Origin: Chlorobaculum sp. | Lineage (GTDB): Bacteria; Bacteroidota; Chlorobiia; Chlorobiales; Chlorobiaceae | Assembly: GCA_013334655.1 (NCBI GenBank) | Contig: JAAXXD010000009.1 | Location: 1-49,044 of the forward strand | Length of the DNA stretch: 49,044 bases | Direction of reading: 5' to 3' | Notes under the pieces: generated by a model | What the model saw: the letters and a program-made list of their open reading frames with translations, nothing else | What the model was told of the DNA's origin: nothing | Database searches by the model: none | Shown here: one piece after another, positions 33,211-42,639 of the stretch | How positions within the stretch are numbered: the stretch's first letter is position 1 | Layout: the number at the start of each line of letters is the position of its first letter | Position numbers and translations under genes: made by a program

Positions 33211-36200
33211 GTCTCTCGAATTCGGATTCATCGCGGACGACCGCCTCGCCGGATTCCGCCTCCAGCGCCTCGAAGTGTTCAACTGGGGCACCTTCGACGG
33301 GCGCGTCTGGACGCTCCGGCTCGACGGCAAGAACGGCCTGCTCACGGGCGACATCGGCTCGGGCAAATCGACGCTGGTCGATGCCGTCACCACGCTGCTC
33401 GTCCCCAGCCAGCGCATCGCCTACAACAAGGCCGCCGGCGCCGACACCCGCGAGCGCTCGCTCCGCTCCTACGTGCTCGGTTTCTACAAATCGGAGCGGC
33501 AGGAGTCCCTCGGCGGCAGCGGGGCCAAACCGGTCGCCCTGCGCGACGCCAGCGCGTACTCGGTGGTGCTTGGCGTCTTTCATAACGAAGGGTACGAGAA
33601 AACCGTCACTCTCGCCCAGGTGTTCTGGATGAAAGATCCCGCCGGGCAGCCCGCGCGTCTTTTTGCCGCCGCCGAACGTGACCTCTCCATCGCCTCCGAT
33701 TTTTCAGGATTCGGTACGGAGATCACTGCCCTGAAGAAGCGCCTGCGGGCGGATGGCGTCGAGCTGTTCGACAGTTTCCCGCCTTACGGAGCCTGGTTCC
33801 GCCGCCGATTCGGCATCGACAACGATCAGGCGCTGGAGCTGTTCCATCAGACCGTCTCGCTCAAATCGGTGGGCAACCTCACCGACTTCGTGCGCAGCCA
33901 CATGCTCGAACCCTTCGATGTCGAACCGCGCATTGCCGCCCTGATCCACCATTTTGAAGACCTCAACCGCGCGCACGAAGCGGTGCTCAAGGCCAAGCGG
34001 CAGATCGAGATGCTTGAACCACTCGTACAGGATTGCGACCGCCACAGCGAACTCTCCGCCTCGACCGACGAACTGCGAAGCTGCCGGGAAGCCCTGCGCC
34101 CCTGGTTCGCCTCCCTCAAGCTCGGGCTGCTCCACCAGCGCATCACCTCGCTCGAAGAGGAACTCGCCCGCCACCAGAGCGCTGTCGGGCGACTTGAAGA
34201 GGAGCGCCGCGACGGACAGGAGCGCGAACGCAACCTCCGCCGCACCATCGCCGAAAACGGCGGCGACCGCATCGAGAGCATCGCCTCCGAAATCCGCACG
34301 AAGCAGGCGGAACTCGAACGCAAAAAGCGCAACGCCAACCGTTATGCGGAGCTGCTCAAGCCACTCGGCGAAACGCCCGCAGCCACCGCCGAGGAGTTCC
34401 TCCAGCAACGCTCTGGACACGAAGCGATGCGCGATGAGGCCGGAGAGCGCGAGGCGAGCGTCCAGAACGAGCTGAACGAGCTGGGCGTCACGGTAGCGCA
34501 GGAGCAGCAGGAGTACCGGGAGCTCAACGCCGAAATCGAGAGTCTGAAGGCCCGCAGGAACAACATCGACGACCGGCAGATCGCCATGCGCCGCGAACTC
34601 TGCCGGGCGCTCGGCATCGACGAGGCGGAGATGCCCTTCGCGGGCGAACTGCTTCAGGTGCGTGAAGATGAGGCCGCGTGGGAGGGGGCCATCGAACGGC
34701 TGCTGCGCAACTTCGCTCTCTCGCTGCTCGTGCCCGACCGCCACTACGCGCCGGTTGCCGAGTGGGTTGATCGCACGCACCTCAGAGGACGCCTCGTCTA
34801 CTTCCGGGTACGCCCGCCTGCCCGCCGGGAAGCACTGCCCGACAACCCCGCAAACCTGCCGCGCAAGCTGATGATCAAGGCGGACTCCCCTCACTTCGAC
34901 TGGCTCGAACGGGAGATAGGCAACCGCTTTGACCTGGTCTGCTGCGACACTCAGGAGGAGTTCCGGCGCGAAAAGAAGGCGATCACGATGGCCGGACAGG
35001 TCAAGATGCCCGGCGAGCGCCACGAGAAGGACGACCGCCACCGCCTCGACGACCGCAGCCGCTACGTGCTCGGCTGGACGAATGCCGCCAAAATCGCCGT
35101 GCTCGAAGCGAACGCCCGCATGAAAAGCGAGCGCCTCGGTGAACTGAGGAGCCGCATGAAAGCGCTGCAAGAGGAGCAAACGACGTTCAAAGAACGCCTC
35201 ACCATCCTCTCGCGCCTCGACGAGTATCCCGACTTCAACGACCTCGACTGGCAGCCGGTGGCCGTCGCCATCGCCCGCCTCGAAGCGGAAAAGCGGGAGC
35301 TGGAGAGCACCTCCGACATGCTCCGCACCCTCACCGCGCAGCTCGAAGAGGTTGAGGCGGGACTCCGAGAGACCGAGCGCATCATCGACGACCGCAAGGA
35401 CAAGCGCTCGAAAACCGAGCAGAAGATCAGCAACGCAAAGGAGCTGGAGGAGCAGGCGCGACAGATCGTAAGCGAAGCCGCGCCGGAAGTGGTCGCCCGC
35501 TTTGCTCGACTCGAAAGCCTTCAGGCGGAGATGCCGGAGCAGAAAGCACTCACCGTCGAATCGTGCGACAACCGCGAGCGCGACATGCGCGACTGGCTGC
35601 AATCGCGCATCGATGCCGAAGACAAAAAGCTCTCGCGCCTGAACGAAAAGATCATCCGCGCGATGACCGAGTACAAGGAGCAGTGGAAGCTCGAAACGAG
35701 CGAGTTCGATGCAAGCCTCGCTGCCGTCGAAGAGTACGGCAACATGCTCAAAAACCTGCGTTCGGACAACCTGCCTCGCTTCGAGGGACGCTTCAAGGAG
35801 CTGCTCAACGAAAACACCATCCGCGAAGTGGCCAACTTCCAGTCGCAGCTCGCCCGCGAACGCGAAACCATCAGGGAGCGCATCGGGCGCATCAACGAAT
35901 CGCTCACGCAGATTGACTACAACCCCGGACGCTACATCAGCCTCGAAGCACAGACAAGCCCCGACGCCGACATCCGCGAGTTCCAGTCGGAACTCAGGAG
36001 TTGCACCGAAGGCTCGCTGACCGGCTCGGAGAGCGCCCAGTACTCCGAAGCAAAATTCCTCCAGGTGCGCAAAATCATCGACCGGTTCCGGGGACGCGAT
36101 GAGTACAGCGACCTCGACCGCCGCTGGACGGCGAAAGTGACCGACGTGCGCAACTGGTTCGTCTTCGCGGCCAGCGAGCGGTGGCGCGAAGGCGACGCCG

Positions 36201-36574
36201 AGCACGAGCATTATGCGGACTCGGGCGGCAAATCGGGCGGCCAGAAGGAGAAGCTCGCCTACACGGTGCTCGCCGCCAGCCTCGCCTACCAGTTCGGCCT
36301 CGAATGGGGGGCGGTTCGCTCGCGCTCCTTCCGCTTCGTAGTGATCGACGAAGCTTTCGGACGCGGTTCGGACGAATCGGCCCACTACGGCCTGCAACTC
36401 TTCGCCCAGCTCAACCTGCAACTGCTCATCGTCACGCCGTTGCAGAAGATCCACATCATCGAACCCTTCGTTTCGAGCGTCGGATTCGTGCACAACCAGG
36501 ATGGCCGCGCATCCGTGTTGCGCAACCTCAGCATCGAAGAGTACCGCGCCGAAAAAGCGAAAACGCCCCAATGA
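33203..36574 (+). CDS. jetC: Wadjet SMC-like ATPase JetC (MukB/SbcC-like)
   Basis: 1123 residues from ATG 33203, chosen because CGGAGGAAGAG lies just before it; the frame is open upstream but overlaps jetB. The N-terminal head has Walker A GDIGSGKST (about 49-57). Long coiled coils (about 270-470 and 640-960) flank a hinge region (about 480-600). The C-terminal head has the ABC signature SGGKSGGQKEKLAYT (about 1008-1022) and Walker B FRFVVIDEAFGRGSDE (about 1043-1058). All ATPase motifs are intact. Family role: ATP-driven loop extrusion that detects small circular DNA and presents it to JetD for cutting. It overlaps jetD by ATGA (36571-36574). Confidence 0.95.
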   Translation: MAESLEFGFIADDRLAGFRLQRLEVFNWGTFDGRVWTLRLDGKNGLLTGDIGSGKSTLVDAVTTLLVPSQRIAYNKAAGADTRERSLRSYVLGFYKSERQESLGGSGAKPVALRDASAYSVVLGVFHNEGYEKTVTLAQVFWMKDPAGQPARLFAAAERDLSIASDFSGFGTEITALKKRLRADGVELFDSFPPYGAWFRRRFGIDNDQALELFHQTVSLKSVGNLTDFVRSHMLEPFDVEPRIAALIHHFEDLNRAHEAVLKAKRQIEMLEPLVQDCDRHSELSASTDELRSCREALRPWFASLKLGLLHQRITSLEEELARHQSAVGRLEEERRDGQERERNLRRTIAENGGDRIESIASEIRTKQAELERKKRNANRYAELLKPLGETPAATAEEFLQQRSGHEAMRDEAGEREASVQNELNELGVTVAQEQQEYRELNAEIESLKARRNNIDDRQIAMRRELCRALGIDEAEMPFAGELLQVREDEAAWEGAIERLLRNFALSLLVPDRHYAPVAEWVDRTHLRGRLVYFRVRPPARREALPDNPANLPRKLMIKADSPHFDWLEREIGNRFDLVCCDTQEEFRREKKAITMAGQVKMPGERHEKDDRHRLDDRSRYVLGWTNAAKIAVLEANARMKSERLGELRSRMKALQEEQTTFKERLTILSRLDEYPDFNDLDWQPVAVAIARLEAEKRELESTSDMLRTLTAQLEEVEAGLRETERIIDDRKDKRSKTEQKISNAKELEEQARQIVSEAAPEVVARFARLESLQAEMPEQKALTVESCDNRERDMRDWLQSRIDAEDKKLSRLNEKIIRAMTEYKEQWKLETSEFDASLAAVEEYGNMLKNLRSDNLPRFEGRFKELLNENTIREVANFQSQLARERETIRERIGRINESLTQIDYNPGRYISLEAQTSPDADIREFQSELRSCTEGSLTGSESAQYSEAKFLQVRKIIDRFRGRDEYSDLDRRWTAKVTDVRNWFVFAASERWREGDAEHEHYADSGGKSGGQKEKLAYTVLAASLAYQFGLEWGAVRSRSFRFVVIDEAFGRGSDESAHYGLQLFAQLNLQLLIVTPLQKIHIIEPFVSSVGFVHNQDGRASVLRNLSIEEYRAEKAKTPQ

Positions 36575-37761
36575 GCAGAAGCGCGACCGGCTGGACGACC
36601 GCCGCCGACATCCGGGCACAGGTGCTGAAGCTCTGGAACCGGGGCGCGCTGCTCTCGACGATGGTAGAGGGCGAACAGCTCTTCCCGCTGCGCCTCGCGC
36701 TCAAGGGGCCGGATTCACGCCAGCTCAGCGACCGCTTCGCCGAAGTACGCGAATGGATCAGCGCACTCACCGCCGCCGCCGGGCCGTACCGCATCGCTTG
36801 GCGCACGGTCAACCACCGCGTCCTCGGAAGCAACGACATTCCATCGGAACTCTGGATCGACACAGCGGCGGACGCCCTCGCGCTCATTGGCAAGCGACGC
36901 GACGCGACTCAGTTCGCGGAACTGCTCGAACTGACCCGCGAAGAGGAACCCGCGCTGCTCCCCTGGCTTGCCAAGCGCCCACTCCGTGCCCTCGAACTCT
37001 CCGAATCGTGGCCCCACATGCTTCGACTCGTCGCCTGGCTGCGCGACCATCCCCGCCCCGGCATCTACCTCCGCCAGATCGATTTGCCCGGTGTGCACAC
37101 CAAATTCATCGAAGCGCACCGCGGCGTGCTCTCCGAACTCTTCGACCTCGCACTGCCGCCCGAGTCGATCGATGCAACCGCCACCGGCAGCGCCAACTTC
37201 TGCCAGCGCTACGGCTTCCGCGACAAGCCGCTCCGCGTCCGCTTCCGCCTGCTCGACCCCGCGCTCGCCCTCCTGCCCGACTGCGCGGATATGGACGTCA
37301 CTCTCACGCAAACCGACTTCGCCTGCCTCGCGCTGCCGGTCGAAACCATCTTCGTCACCGAAAACGAAATCAACTTCCTCGCCTTCCCTCCCTTCCCGCG
37401 AGCGATGGTCATCTTCGGCGCAGGCTACGGCTTCCAGAACCTCGCCCGGATCGACTGGCTGTGCCGCCGCAAACTCATCTACTGGGGCGACATCGACACG
37501 CACGGGTTCGCGATCCTGAACCAGTTCCGCGAGCACTTCCCCCACGCCGCCTCGCTCCTGATGGATCGTGAAACCCTCCTCGCCCACCGCGACCACTGGC
37601 AAACCGAACCCCACCCCGAAACCGCCGAGCTGACGAGACTGACCGAAGCCGAACAATCGCTTTACAACGATCTGCGCGAAAACCGGTTAGGCGAACGGGT
37701 ACGGCTGGAACAGGAAAAAATCGGGTATGAGATGCTGGTGGCGGCGCTGGGGAAGATGTGA
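36571..37761 (+). CDS. jetD: Wadjet nuclease JetD (DUF3322/DUF2220, Toprim)
   Basis: 396 residues from ATG 36571. The N-terminal DUF3322 part (about 1-190) is DNA-binding-like. The C-terminal DUF2220 part is a Toprim domain related to topoisomerase VI: the catalytic Glu is in FVTENEINFLAFP (about 264) and the DxD pair in YWGDIDTHGF (about 307-309). All three acidic residues are present, so the nuclease should be active. JetD cuts plasmid DNA caught by the JetABC motor. A hairpin terminator lies about 43 bases after the stop. Part of the 3' end has a diverged remnant upstream of jetA (30191-30372). Confidence 0.94.
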   Translation: MSRSATGWTTAADIRAQVLKLWNRGALLSTMVEGEQLFPLRLALKGPDSRQLSDRFAEVREWISALTAAAGPYRIAWRTVNHRVLGSNDIPSELWIDTAADALALIGKRRDATQFAELLELTREEEPALLPWLAKRPLRALELSESWPHMLRLVAWLRDHPRPGIYLRQIDLPGVHTKFIEAHRGVLSELFDLALPPESIDATATGSANFCQRYGFRDKPLRVRFRLLDPALALLPDCADMDVTLTQTDFACLALPVETIFVTENEINFLAFPPFPRAMVIFGAGYGFQNLARIDWLCRRKLIYWGDIDTHGFAILNQFREHFPHAASLLMDRETLLAHRDHWQTEPHPETAELTRLTEAEQSLYNDLRENRLGERVRLEQEKIGYEMLVAALGKM

Positions 37762-37803
37762 ACCGGCAGGTGTCGAAAGAGAAATTCTGTTTACCCGGAG
37801 AGC

Positions 37804-37829
37804 GCCGAACCCAACCTGTCAGGTTCGGC
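37804..37829 (+). terminator. Hairpin terminator after jetD
   Basis: GCCGAACC and GGTTCGGC pair around a 10-base loop that can itself pair (AACCT/AGGTT). It is followed by ATTTTG. It lies 42 bases after the jetD stop and probably ends the Wadjet transcript. Confidence 0.7.
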
Positions 37830-38023
37830 ATTTTGCCGCGCTTCATGCTCAATGAAAGCAGATTTCGCCTTGTGATATAATGAGCGTGGAATGTCGTGAA
37901 AGGGAAAACAGATTTTCCGATAGCAAATAGTCTTTTATGGATAACGCCGCCTGTTCACCGTTTCGCGCCCACGTCGGCATAACAACAGAAGGCGCGATAA
38001 CGGTGGAACGGCATTGTTCGGCA

Positions 38024-38063
38024 TGATCAATTGTTCAATACTTAAGTATTGAGCAATTGATCA
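38024..38063. repeat. 40 bp near-perfect palindrome between convergent genes
   Basis: TGATCAATTGTTCAATACTT (38024-38043) is followed directly by its inverted complement with one mismatch (38044-38063). There is no loop. The right end supplies the stop codon of the minus-strand gene (TCA at 38061-38063). It may work as a two-way terminator between the Wadjet operon and the next gene, or be a protein-binding or insertion site. Confidence 0.75.
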
Positions 38064-38798
38064 GAGATCATCCAAAATCTTAAACTTCCAATACGCGCTA
38101 TCCCAACTGCAAATCATTTCATTATATTTGATTTTTACCCATTCATATTTGGCTCGAACTTTTTCGTCTATGTGAGAAATACCGGCAAGAATCAGCCTTT
38201 TCAATGCGTCTGCATAGATTGCAAAATCATATTCTGGATCATCGAGATTTTGAATATTTTTGCCAAAATAATCTACAAATAGGCGCTGATCTGTATCCTC
38301 CGAAATAACCTCATTGAGTGCGGCAATTTCATGATGCGGCAAATGATGACTTGCGTGAAATTTGACTCCCAATTCATATACATCCTTAGAAAGGATGACT
38401 CTTGGGAATTTGGCAATTTTAGATTCAAGTTCATAAGCATCTATCATTGCTGGTCCAATCAAAATTTCCGTAGTGTGAACTAATGGCCCAAGAGAAATTC
38501 CGCCTCGCACAATATAGCCACGATAAATCAATCTAGCCAAGTACATCTGAATATCATTCAGTGTATAAAAGACTTCGCTTTCCGTGTCGTAGGGAAATGA
38601 GATAACTATGCTGTCGCTAAATTGGGTGACCACTGTCCGTTTGATAGGATTTTCTATTTCAAAATGTTCACGAGCCATGTTGATGGCTTCAATTATTTTA
38701 TCCAGCTCAGATGGATTTATTGTCGTTTTTTCGACGATTTCTTTGAAGCCGAGAAAATCCAAAAAACAACATACTCGATTTTCGTAATTCATTTTCAT
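38061..38798 (-). CDS. Class III nucleotidyl cyclase-like protein (unknown product)
   Basis: 245 residues from ATG 38798, chosen because GGAG lies 8 bases upstream of it; an earlier ATG at 38846 has no binding site. The core resembles an adenylate/guanylate cyclase fold: VCCFLDFLGFKEIV (first metal Asp), TQFSDSIVISFP (second metal Asp), YIVRGGISLGPLV, then GPAMIDAYELESKIAKFPRV. The two metal-binding aspartates are kept, but the Asn/Arg pair in the NxxxR helix of classical cyclases is replaced (IDAYELES). Pycsar uridylate cyclases (PycC) share this fold. The gene is AT-rich, follows Wadjet tail-to-tail and lies downstream of a small membrane protein gene on the same strand. Cyclase activity is inference. 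Confidence 0.6.
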   Translation of the reverse strand: MKMNYENRVCCFLDFLGFKEIVEKTTINPSELDKIIEAINMAREHFEIENPIKRTVVTQFSDSIVISFPYDTESEVFYTLNDIQMYLARLIYRGYIVRGGISLGPLVHTTEILIGPAMIDAYELESKIAKFPRVILSKDVYELGVKFHASHHLPHHEIAALNEVISEDTDQRLFVDYFGKNIQNLDDPEYDFAIYADALKRLILAGISHIDEKVRAKYEWVKIKYNEMICSWDSAYWKFKILDDL

Positions 38799-39037
38799 GG
38801 CCTTTTCTCCATTATTTGAAGTGGCGATTGATTTCAATGTCATCATTTGATAGTTTATTAAAAACTCGATTGTGTGCTATTTCAATTGCAGTTGTCCCGC
38901 CCAGAGGCTCTGCCTAACATTTAAGCTCGCCGACTGAAATGGCGAACAAAAATACTACAAATAACACAACTGATACAACAGAGACTTTTCAGTTAGGTAC
39001 AGCGCCTTATTCGGCCTTGATGAGATTAGTCCGTCTC

Positions 39038-39481
39038 TTAATGAGATTGTTTGGTTTTGTAGCTATCGATGATCCGTTGGAACGTTATGGGTTCCCAAGA
39101 GATATTGTATATGTTGTAGATGAAAAATGTGATAAGTGCGATTATAAATATAACAGGCAGCACACGCTCAACAAACCTAAAAAACAAACGAGGCCTGATT
39201 CTTTCGGTGTCGGGATTGGCATTGTATGCGATTGCAGCATCTTTGGATACATATATATCCCGCAGCAAATATATAGTCCCACAGACCAGACAAATAAAAA
39301 ACATAAATGCCGATAAAATAAGAAGTTCAGTGTGAACAGAACTATCAGTTACCAGTCTTGTCCAAAAAGTAACAATCAAGGCTAAAAGAGTAGCTGATAA
39401 AGACAATACTGTTCTATTAAAATGTGCGTATGCGTCTCGACGTAAATCTGACAACTCTTTTAAAACTTCTGATGAATACAT
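39038..39481 (-). CDS. Small three-helix membrane protein (unknown)
   Basis: 147 residues from ATG 39481 (a TTG at 39487 is also possible). After a charged N-terminal helix (SEVLKELSDLRRDAYAHFNR) come three membrane helices: TVLSLSATLLALIVTFW, LLILSAFMFFICLVCGTIYL and VLPVIFIIALITFFIYNIYN. A soluble loop between helices 2 and 3 holds about 35 residues. A competing plus-strand frame across the same bases lacks such structure. It precedes the cyclase-like gene by about 240 bp on the same strand. The size and shape recall SLATT/PycTM-like pore effectors of cyclic nucleotide defence, but no nucleotide-binding domain is visible, so this is only a possibility. Confidence 0.55.
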   Translation of the reverse strand: MYSSEVLKELSDLRRDAYAHFNRTVLSLSATLLALIVTFWTRLVTDSSVHTELLILSAFMFFICLVCGTIYLLRDIYVSKDAAIAYNANPDTERIRPRLFFRFVERVLPVIFIIALITFFIYNIYNISWEPITFQRIIDSYKTKQSH

Positions 39482-40062
39482 ATGCAAGTATGGATGAACT
39501 TGTTTATAGTCCGAACAACATTTACACTGATCTGCCTAATCCAGAAAAGCCAGACCGCTTCTTTCTGTATAAGCCCCCCCCTACAACCATACTCACAGAC
39601 CAGCCAATTAATTATTTAAAAACAACTTAACCACATCAACAATTATTGAACCCCGCCGGTTTATACAGATCAGTCTAAACCGGCAACACACTCAGCATCA
39701 CTCAAAGAACGCTTCACGCAAGTTCAGCAGTAACCGCAGGATCAAAGCACCTATCAGCTATTCCGTCACTCGTATTGCATTGAGTCTGTTCTGCTCATTC
39801 GAAACACCGCCTCGAAATGGATTATTGCATAAGCCCGACGGCGGGGCTTATGATTTATATGTACGAATAATCACTGCATTTATCAAGTCCAGACGCTTAA
39901 AAAGCCGCTCCTAAATCTCCCACTCACGCTTTACGAATCATACATCGCCGTGAGGCAGAATCATTCGTAACCTCTTTTCATTCCAAATTTTACGACCGGC
40001 ACGAGCATGAGCGAGGTGAAGGCGACGGCTGATCGGAAACGTCGAGGTAGCGGGCAATTGCG
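39482..40062. other. Intergenic stretch with two hairpins
   Basis: 581 bp without a convincing gene. Two stem-loops are clear: GCCGGTTTA/TAAACCGGC at 39655-39684 and CATAAGCCC/GGGCTTATG at 39828-39852, the second followed by ATTTATAT and so a likely terminator. They may be ends of lost genes. The sequence is AT-rich to about 39950, then becomes GC-rich at the broken aldolase gene. Confidence 0.5.
39828..39852. terminator. Terminator-like hairpin
   Basis: Nine-base perfect stem CATAAGCCC/GGGCTTATG with a 7-base loop, followed by TT-rich sequence. No intact gene ends just before it on either strand, so it may belong to a removed gene. Confidence 0.5.
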
Positions 40063-40991
40063 TCACTCCATCGACGCTTTCAAACTTTGCGCGGCTTCGG
40101 CTATGCGGCTGCGTTCGGGTTCGGCGAAGCGCTGGAACGGTTCGGCCATGATGTCGCTGCACAGGCCGAGGCTGGCGAGGGCGCATTTCAGGCCCTTGAT
40201 GACGCTGGAGGATCCATGACCAGCTTCATAGATGAGGCGGCACACCTCCATCACCTTGCCGTGCAGCTCGACGGTGCGTTGCAACTCGCCCGAAGCGGCG
40301 GCGTGGTAGAGCGCGACGTAGAGCTTCGGAAACAGATTCGCCCCCGCACAGACGCTCCAGTGCGCGCCCGTCAACACGGACTCGGCAAGCAGTTGTTCGG
40401 GGCCGATGAACAGGCTGGCATGGGGCAGCTCCGCAAACAGCGCCCTGATGTTCTGGAAATAGCACATGTCGCCGGAGCTGTCCTTCAACCCCACGATGCC
40501 CGGAATCGTCATGGCCTGACGAGCCGTTTCCGGCGCGAAACCGGAGGCCGATACGGCAAGTTGTAGAGGAAGAGCGGAAGCAGCAGTTGCGGCGCGAGGC
40601 GCTCCAGATAGCCGAGTAGTTCGGCCTGCGTGGCGGGGAAATAGTATGGCGGCGCGAGCACGAGCGCGTCGGCTCCGCACCGGCGGGCCGTTTCGGCGAT
40701 GGCGAGCGACTCCGTGATCGCCGTTTCACTGATGCCCACCAGCACCGGCACCCGCCTGGTGACGATGCCGCAAACCTGCCGCACAAGCTCGTGCTTGAGC
40801 GCCGCGCCGAGACCTGGAGCCTCCCCGGTTGTGCCCAGAATGAAAATACCGTGCACGCCGTCGCCGATCACATGCTCCGTCAGCCGCTCCAACCCTCGCT
40901 CATCGAGTGTCGAGTGGTCGGCAAGAGGGGTGACGAGTGGCGGTATGATGCCCTTCAACGGCACTCCCGGAACTTCACTGGCATGGTGCAT
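40063..40991 (-). pseudogene. Dihydrodipicolinate synthase-family aldolase, frameshifted
   Basis: Two overlapping frames make up one DapA/NAL-family TIM barrel of about 309 residues. The first (from 40991) encodes GIIPPLVTPL, FILGTTGEAPGL and PLFLYNLP with the catalytic Tyr. The second (to 40063) continues VSASGFAPETARQAMTIPGI, then GIVGLKDSSGD with the Schiff-base Lys, and runs to a normal C-terminus. Adding one base at about 40555-40558 joins them (NLP-VSASGF), so a single-base loss explains the break. It is either a young pseudogene or a sequencing error. Substrate within the family (dihydrodipicolinate, keto-sugar acids) cannot be told, and no lysine gene is near. Confidence 0.88.
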
Positions 40992-41529
40992 AGCGTGTTA
41001 TTTTACTGTTTTTATGATGAGCATCGCATCCCCGGCAGCACGGATTGCGCTGAGTCAAATGCATCGAAACCGCTTTTATTGCTCAGTCAGGGATCAAACG
41101 CTTTTCTCCAGCTCATCCGGGAACAGGTCAAATGAGAACCATGATTTGAATGTCATACATAAGAAATCACTTACTTTTCGCAAAATATAAACACCCACAA
41201 CACACCGTTTGCAACGATTTTCCAGCCATTTTAACCACAAACAATTGGCGTGTCAAAGGTAAACGGTTCTGAAGCCTCCGTCATGGCGAGCCACTCGTAT
41301 CCGGCCCGCTTCCGCACGCAGAACATCAACAACGCAGATACATACAGGTGTGACGAAAAAAATCGAGCGACTGGATTTAAGCCCAGAGCATCATTCTGGA
41401 CGTGAAATCACTGCTGAAAATTTTGCATTTCTTGTTGTTCACAGACTTGAACAAGTGATCTGACGTAACCACTGTCTGTAAACCGGGGCAACGCTTCTCG
41501 AAGAAGGGATGGATGAAATGCGGGTGGGC
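40992..41529. other. Intergenic stretch, possible short coding remnant
   Basis: 538 bp without a clear gene. One frame from GTG 41350 to TGA 41463 reads like protein (KKIERLDLSPEHHSG, then FAFLVVHRLEQVI, 37 residues) but matches nothing I know; it may be the tail of a lost gene. No strong hairpin is seen. Confidence 0.35.
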
Positions 41530-42063
41530 TTATGAATCTGGAACAGCGCGGGTAGTGATGATTATCGTTCCCGCCCAGTTTTGGGTGACTCCATAGTATG
41601 TATCCAGAGTTCCGCCCTGGTTGTTGGGCTCTATAGCGGCCACATAGTTTGATGTTGGACTTTTGGTAGCGGGCGGCAACGAAAAATTTCCGAACAGAAC
41701 CAATGCATTGGGAGAATTCGAAGCTTCTGAGATTGAAATGCTTGCAACCAGGGTCAATTCAAGGGAAGCTGGATCGAAGTAACTATTTATAAACGAGAAA
41801 TATCTGGCAATATCGACACCGCCAATAACGAGATGGAGATTACTGATAGGTCCAGCGACGGTATCGTCAGCAGTGAACTTTCCGGCATAGGTGACTGGCG
41901 TTGAGCGTATTTTCCAGTGATTGACGGGAAAATTACCGTTTGTTTGCGGGGTATCCGGGATCGTCACGTAAATGTTATAAGACTTGTTTTTCGCGCTGGC
42001 GGTGACTGACGTAAAAAATGCCAGCAGCGCGAAGAGCAAGAAAAACCCTGATTTTCTTTTCAT
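41530..42063 (-). CDS. Secreted protein of unknown function
   Basis: 177 residues starting at ATG 42063 (MKRKSGFFLLFALLAFFTS), which gives a clean signal peptide ending at about TASA-K (residues 1-25). An in-frame extension upstream has no signal character and is left out. The mature part is rich in Ser, Thr, Asn and beta-strand patterns (YNIYVTIPDTPQTNG, YVAAIEPNNQGGTLDTYYGV, WAGTIIITTRAVPDS) with no cysteines. It looks like a periplasmic or extracellular beta-sandwich. I do not recognise the family. Confidence 0.7.
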   Translation of the reverse strand: MKRKSGFFLLFALLAFFTSVTASAKNKSYNIYVTIPDTPQTNGNFPVNHWKIRSTPVTYAGKFTADDTVAGPISNLHLVIGGVDIARYFSFINSYFDPASLELTLVASISISEASNSPNALVLFGNFSLPPATKSPTSNYVAAIEPNNQGGTLDTYYGVTQNWAGTIIITTRAVPDS

Positions 42064-42639
42064 GATGAGCACAGCCCTCAGTGTTTTGTTGGCCTGACAA
42101 ATCGAGAATCCTCGAAGCGAACTGCCTGGAATCACTCCTTGCGCGTTTTGAAAAATCGATTGAGGGAGTTGTCTACTCAATCGCCCGCTCAACGTTACGG
42201 CTATATATCTGCATGAAAAGCGCTATGATCGGGAGTCCAGGGAGAAAAGATGTTCAGCAAAAACCCTGATGGGGATTCCTGCTGATTAAAATAAATAATA
42301 ATTTCATAAAATATCGAAACCTCTTTGTGTTTGTATACATGCCTGATGCACACAAGACTATATGAACGGTTTTCACTCAGCGTATTGACTTGAAGCATTT
42401 TTGTACGCAGCAGACTCGATGATGACCGAATAAGGTCAAATGCATCGTGGGCTCAGTACATCGAGGAGTGAGAACATGGCGGACTGTTGTTTTGTGACCG
42501 GTCTCGGGTGTCGAAGGCTTGCGGAGTTCCTTTGTCACCAGTGGCGTGAGGTGACTTTTCCTGGAATTATCCCGATTCTGCCGTGTCATTCGTTCAGGGC
42601 AGCTCCGACAACGCTCCTGTCACTCGTTGAGGACTGACC
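42064..42639. other. AT-rich intergenic stretch
   Basis: 576 bp upstream of the secreted protein gene and downstream of the SAM hydrolase gene. Short frames exist on both strands (the longest about 65 codons) but none has a binding site, domain or codon use that I trust. No clear terminator follows the SAM hydrolase stop at 42640. GC content rises sharply to the right of 42640. Confidence 0.4.

Noticed and set aside
38939-39316. A plus-strand open frame of 125 codons opposite the small membrane protein.
   Set aside because: Low-complexity start, no domain, and the minus strand gives three well-formed membrane helices instead.
42440-42637. Small plus-strand frame of 65 codons upstream of the SAM hydrolase 3' end.
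   Set aside because: No ribosome binding site, no recognisable domain and unusual cysteine-rich composition; likely chance.
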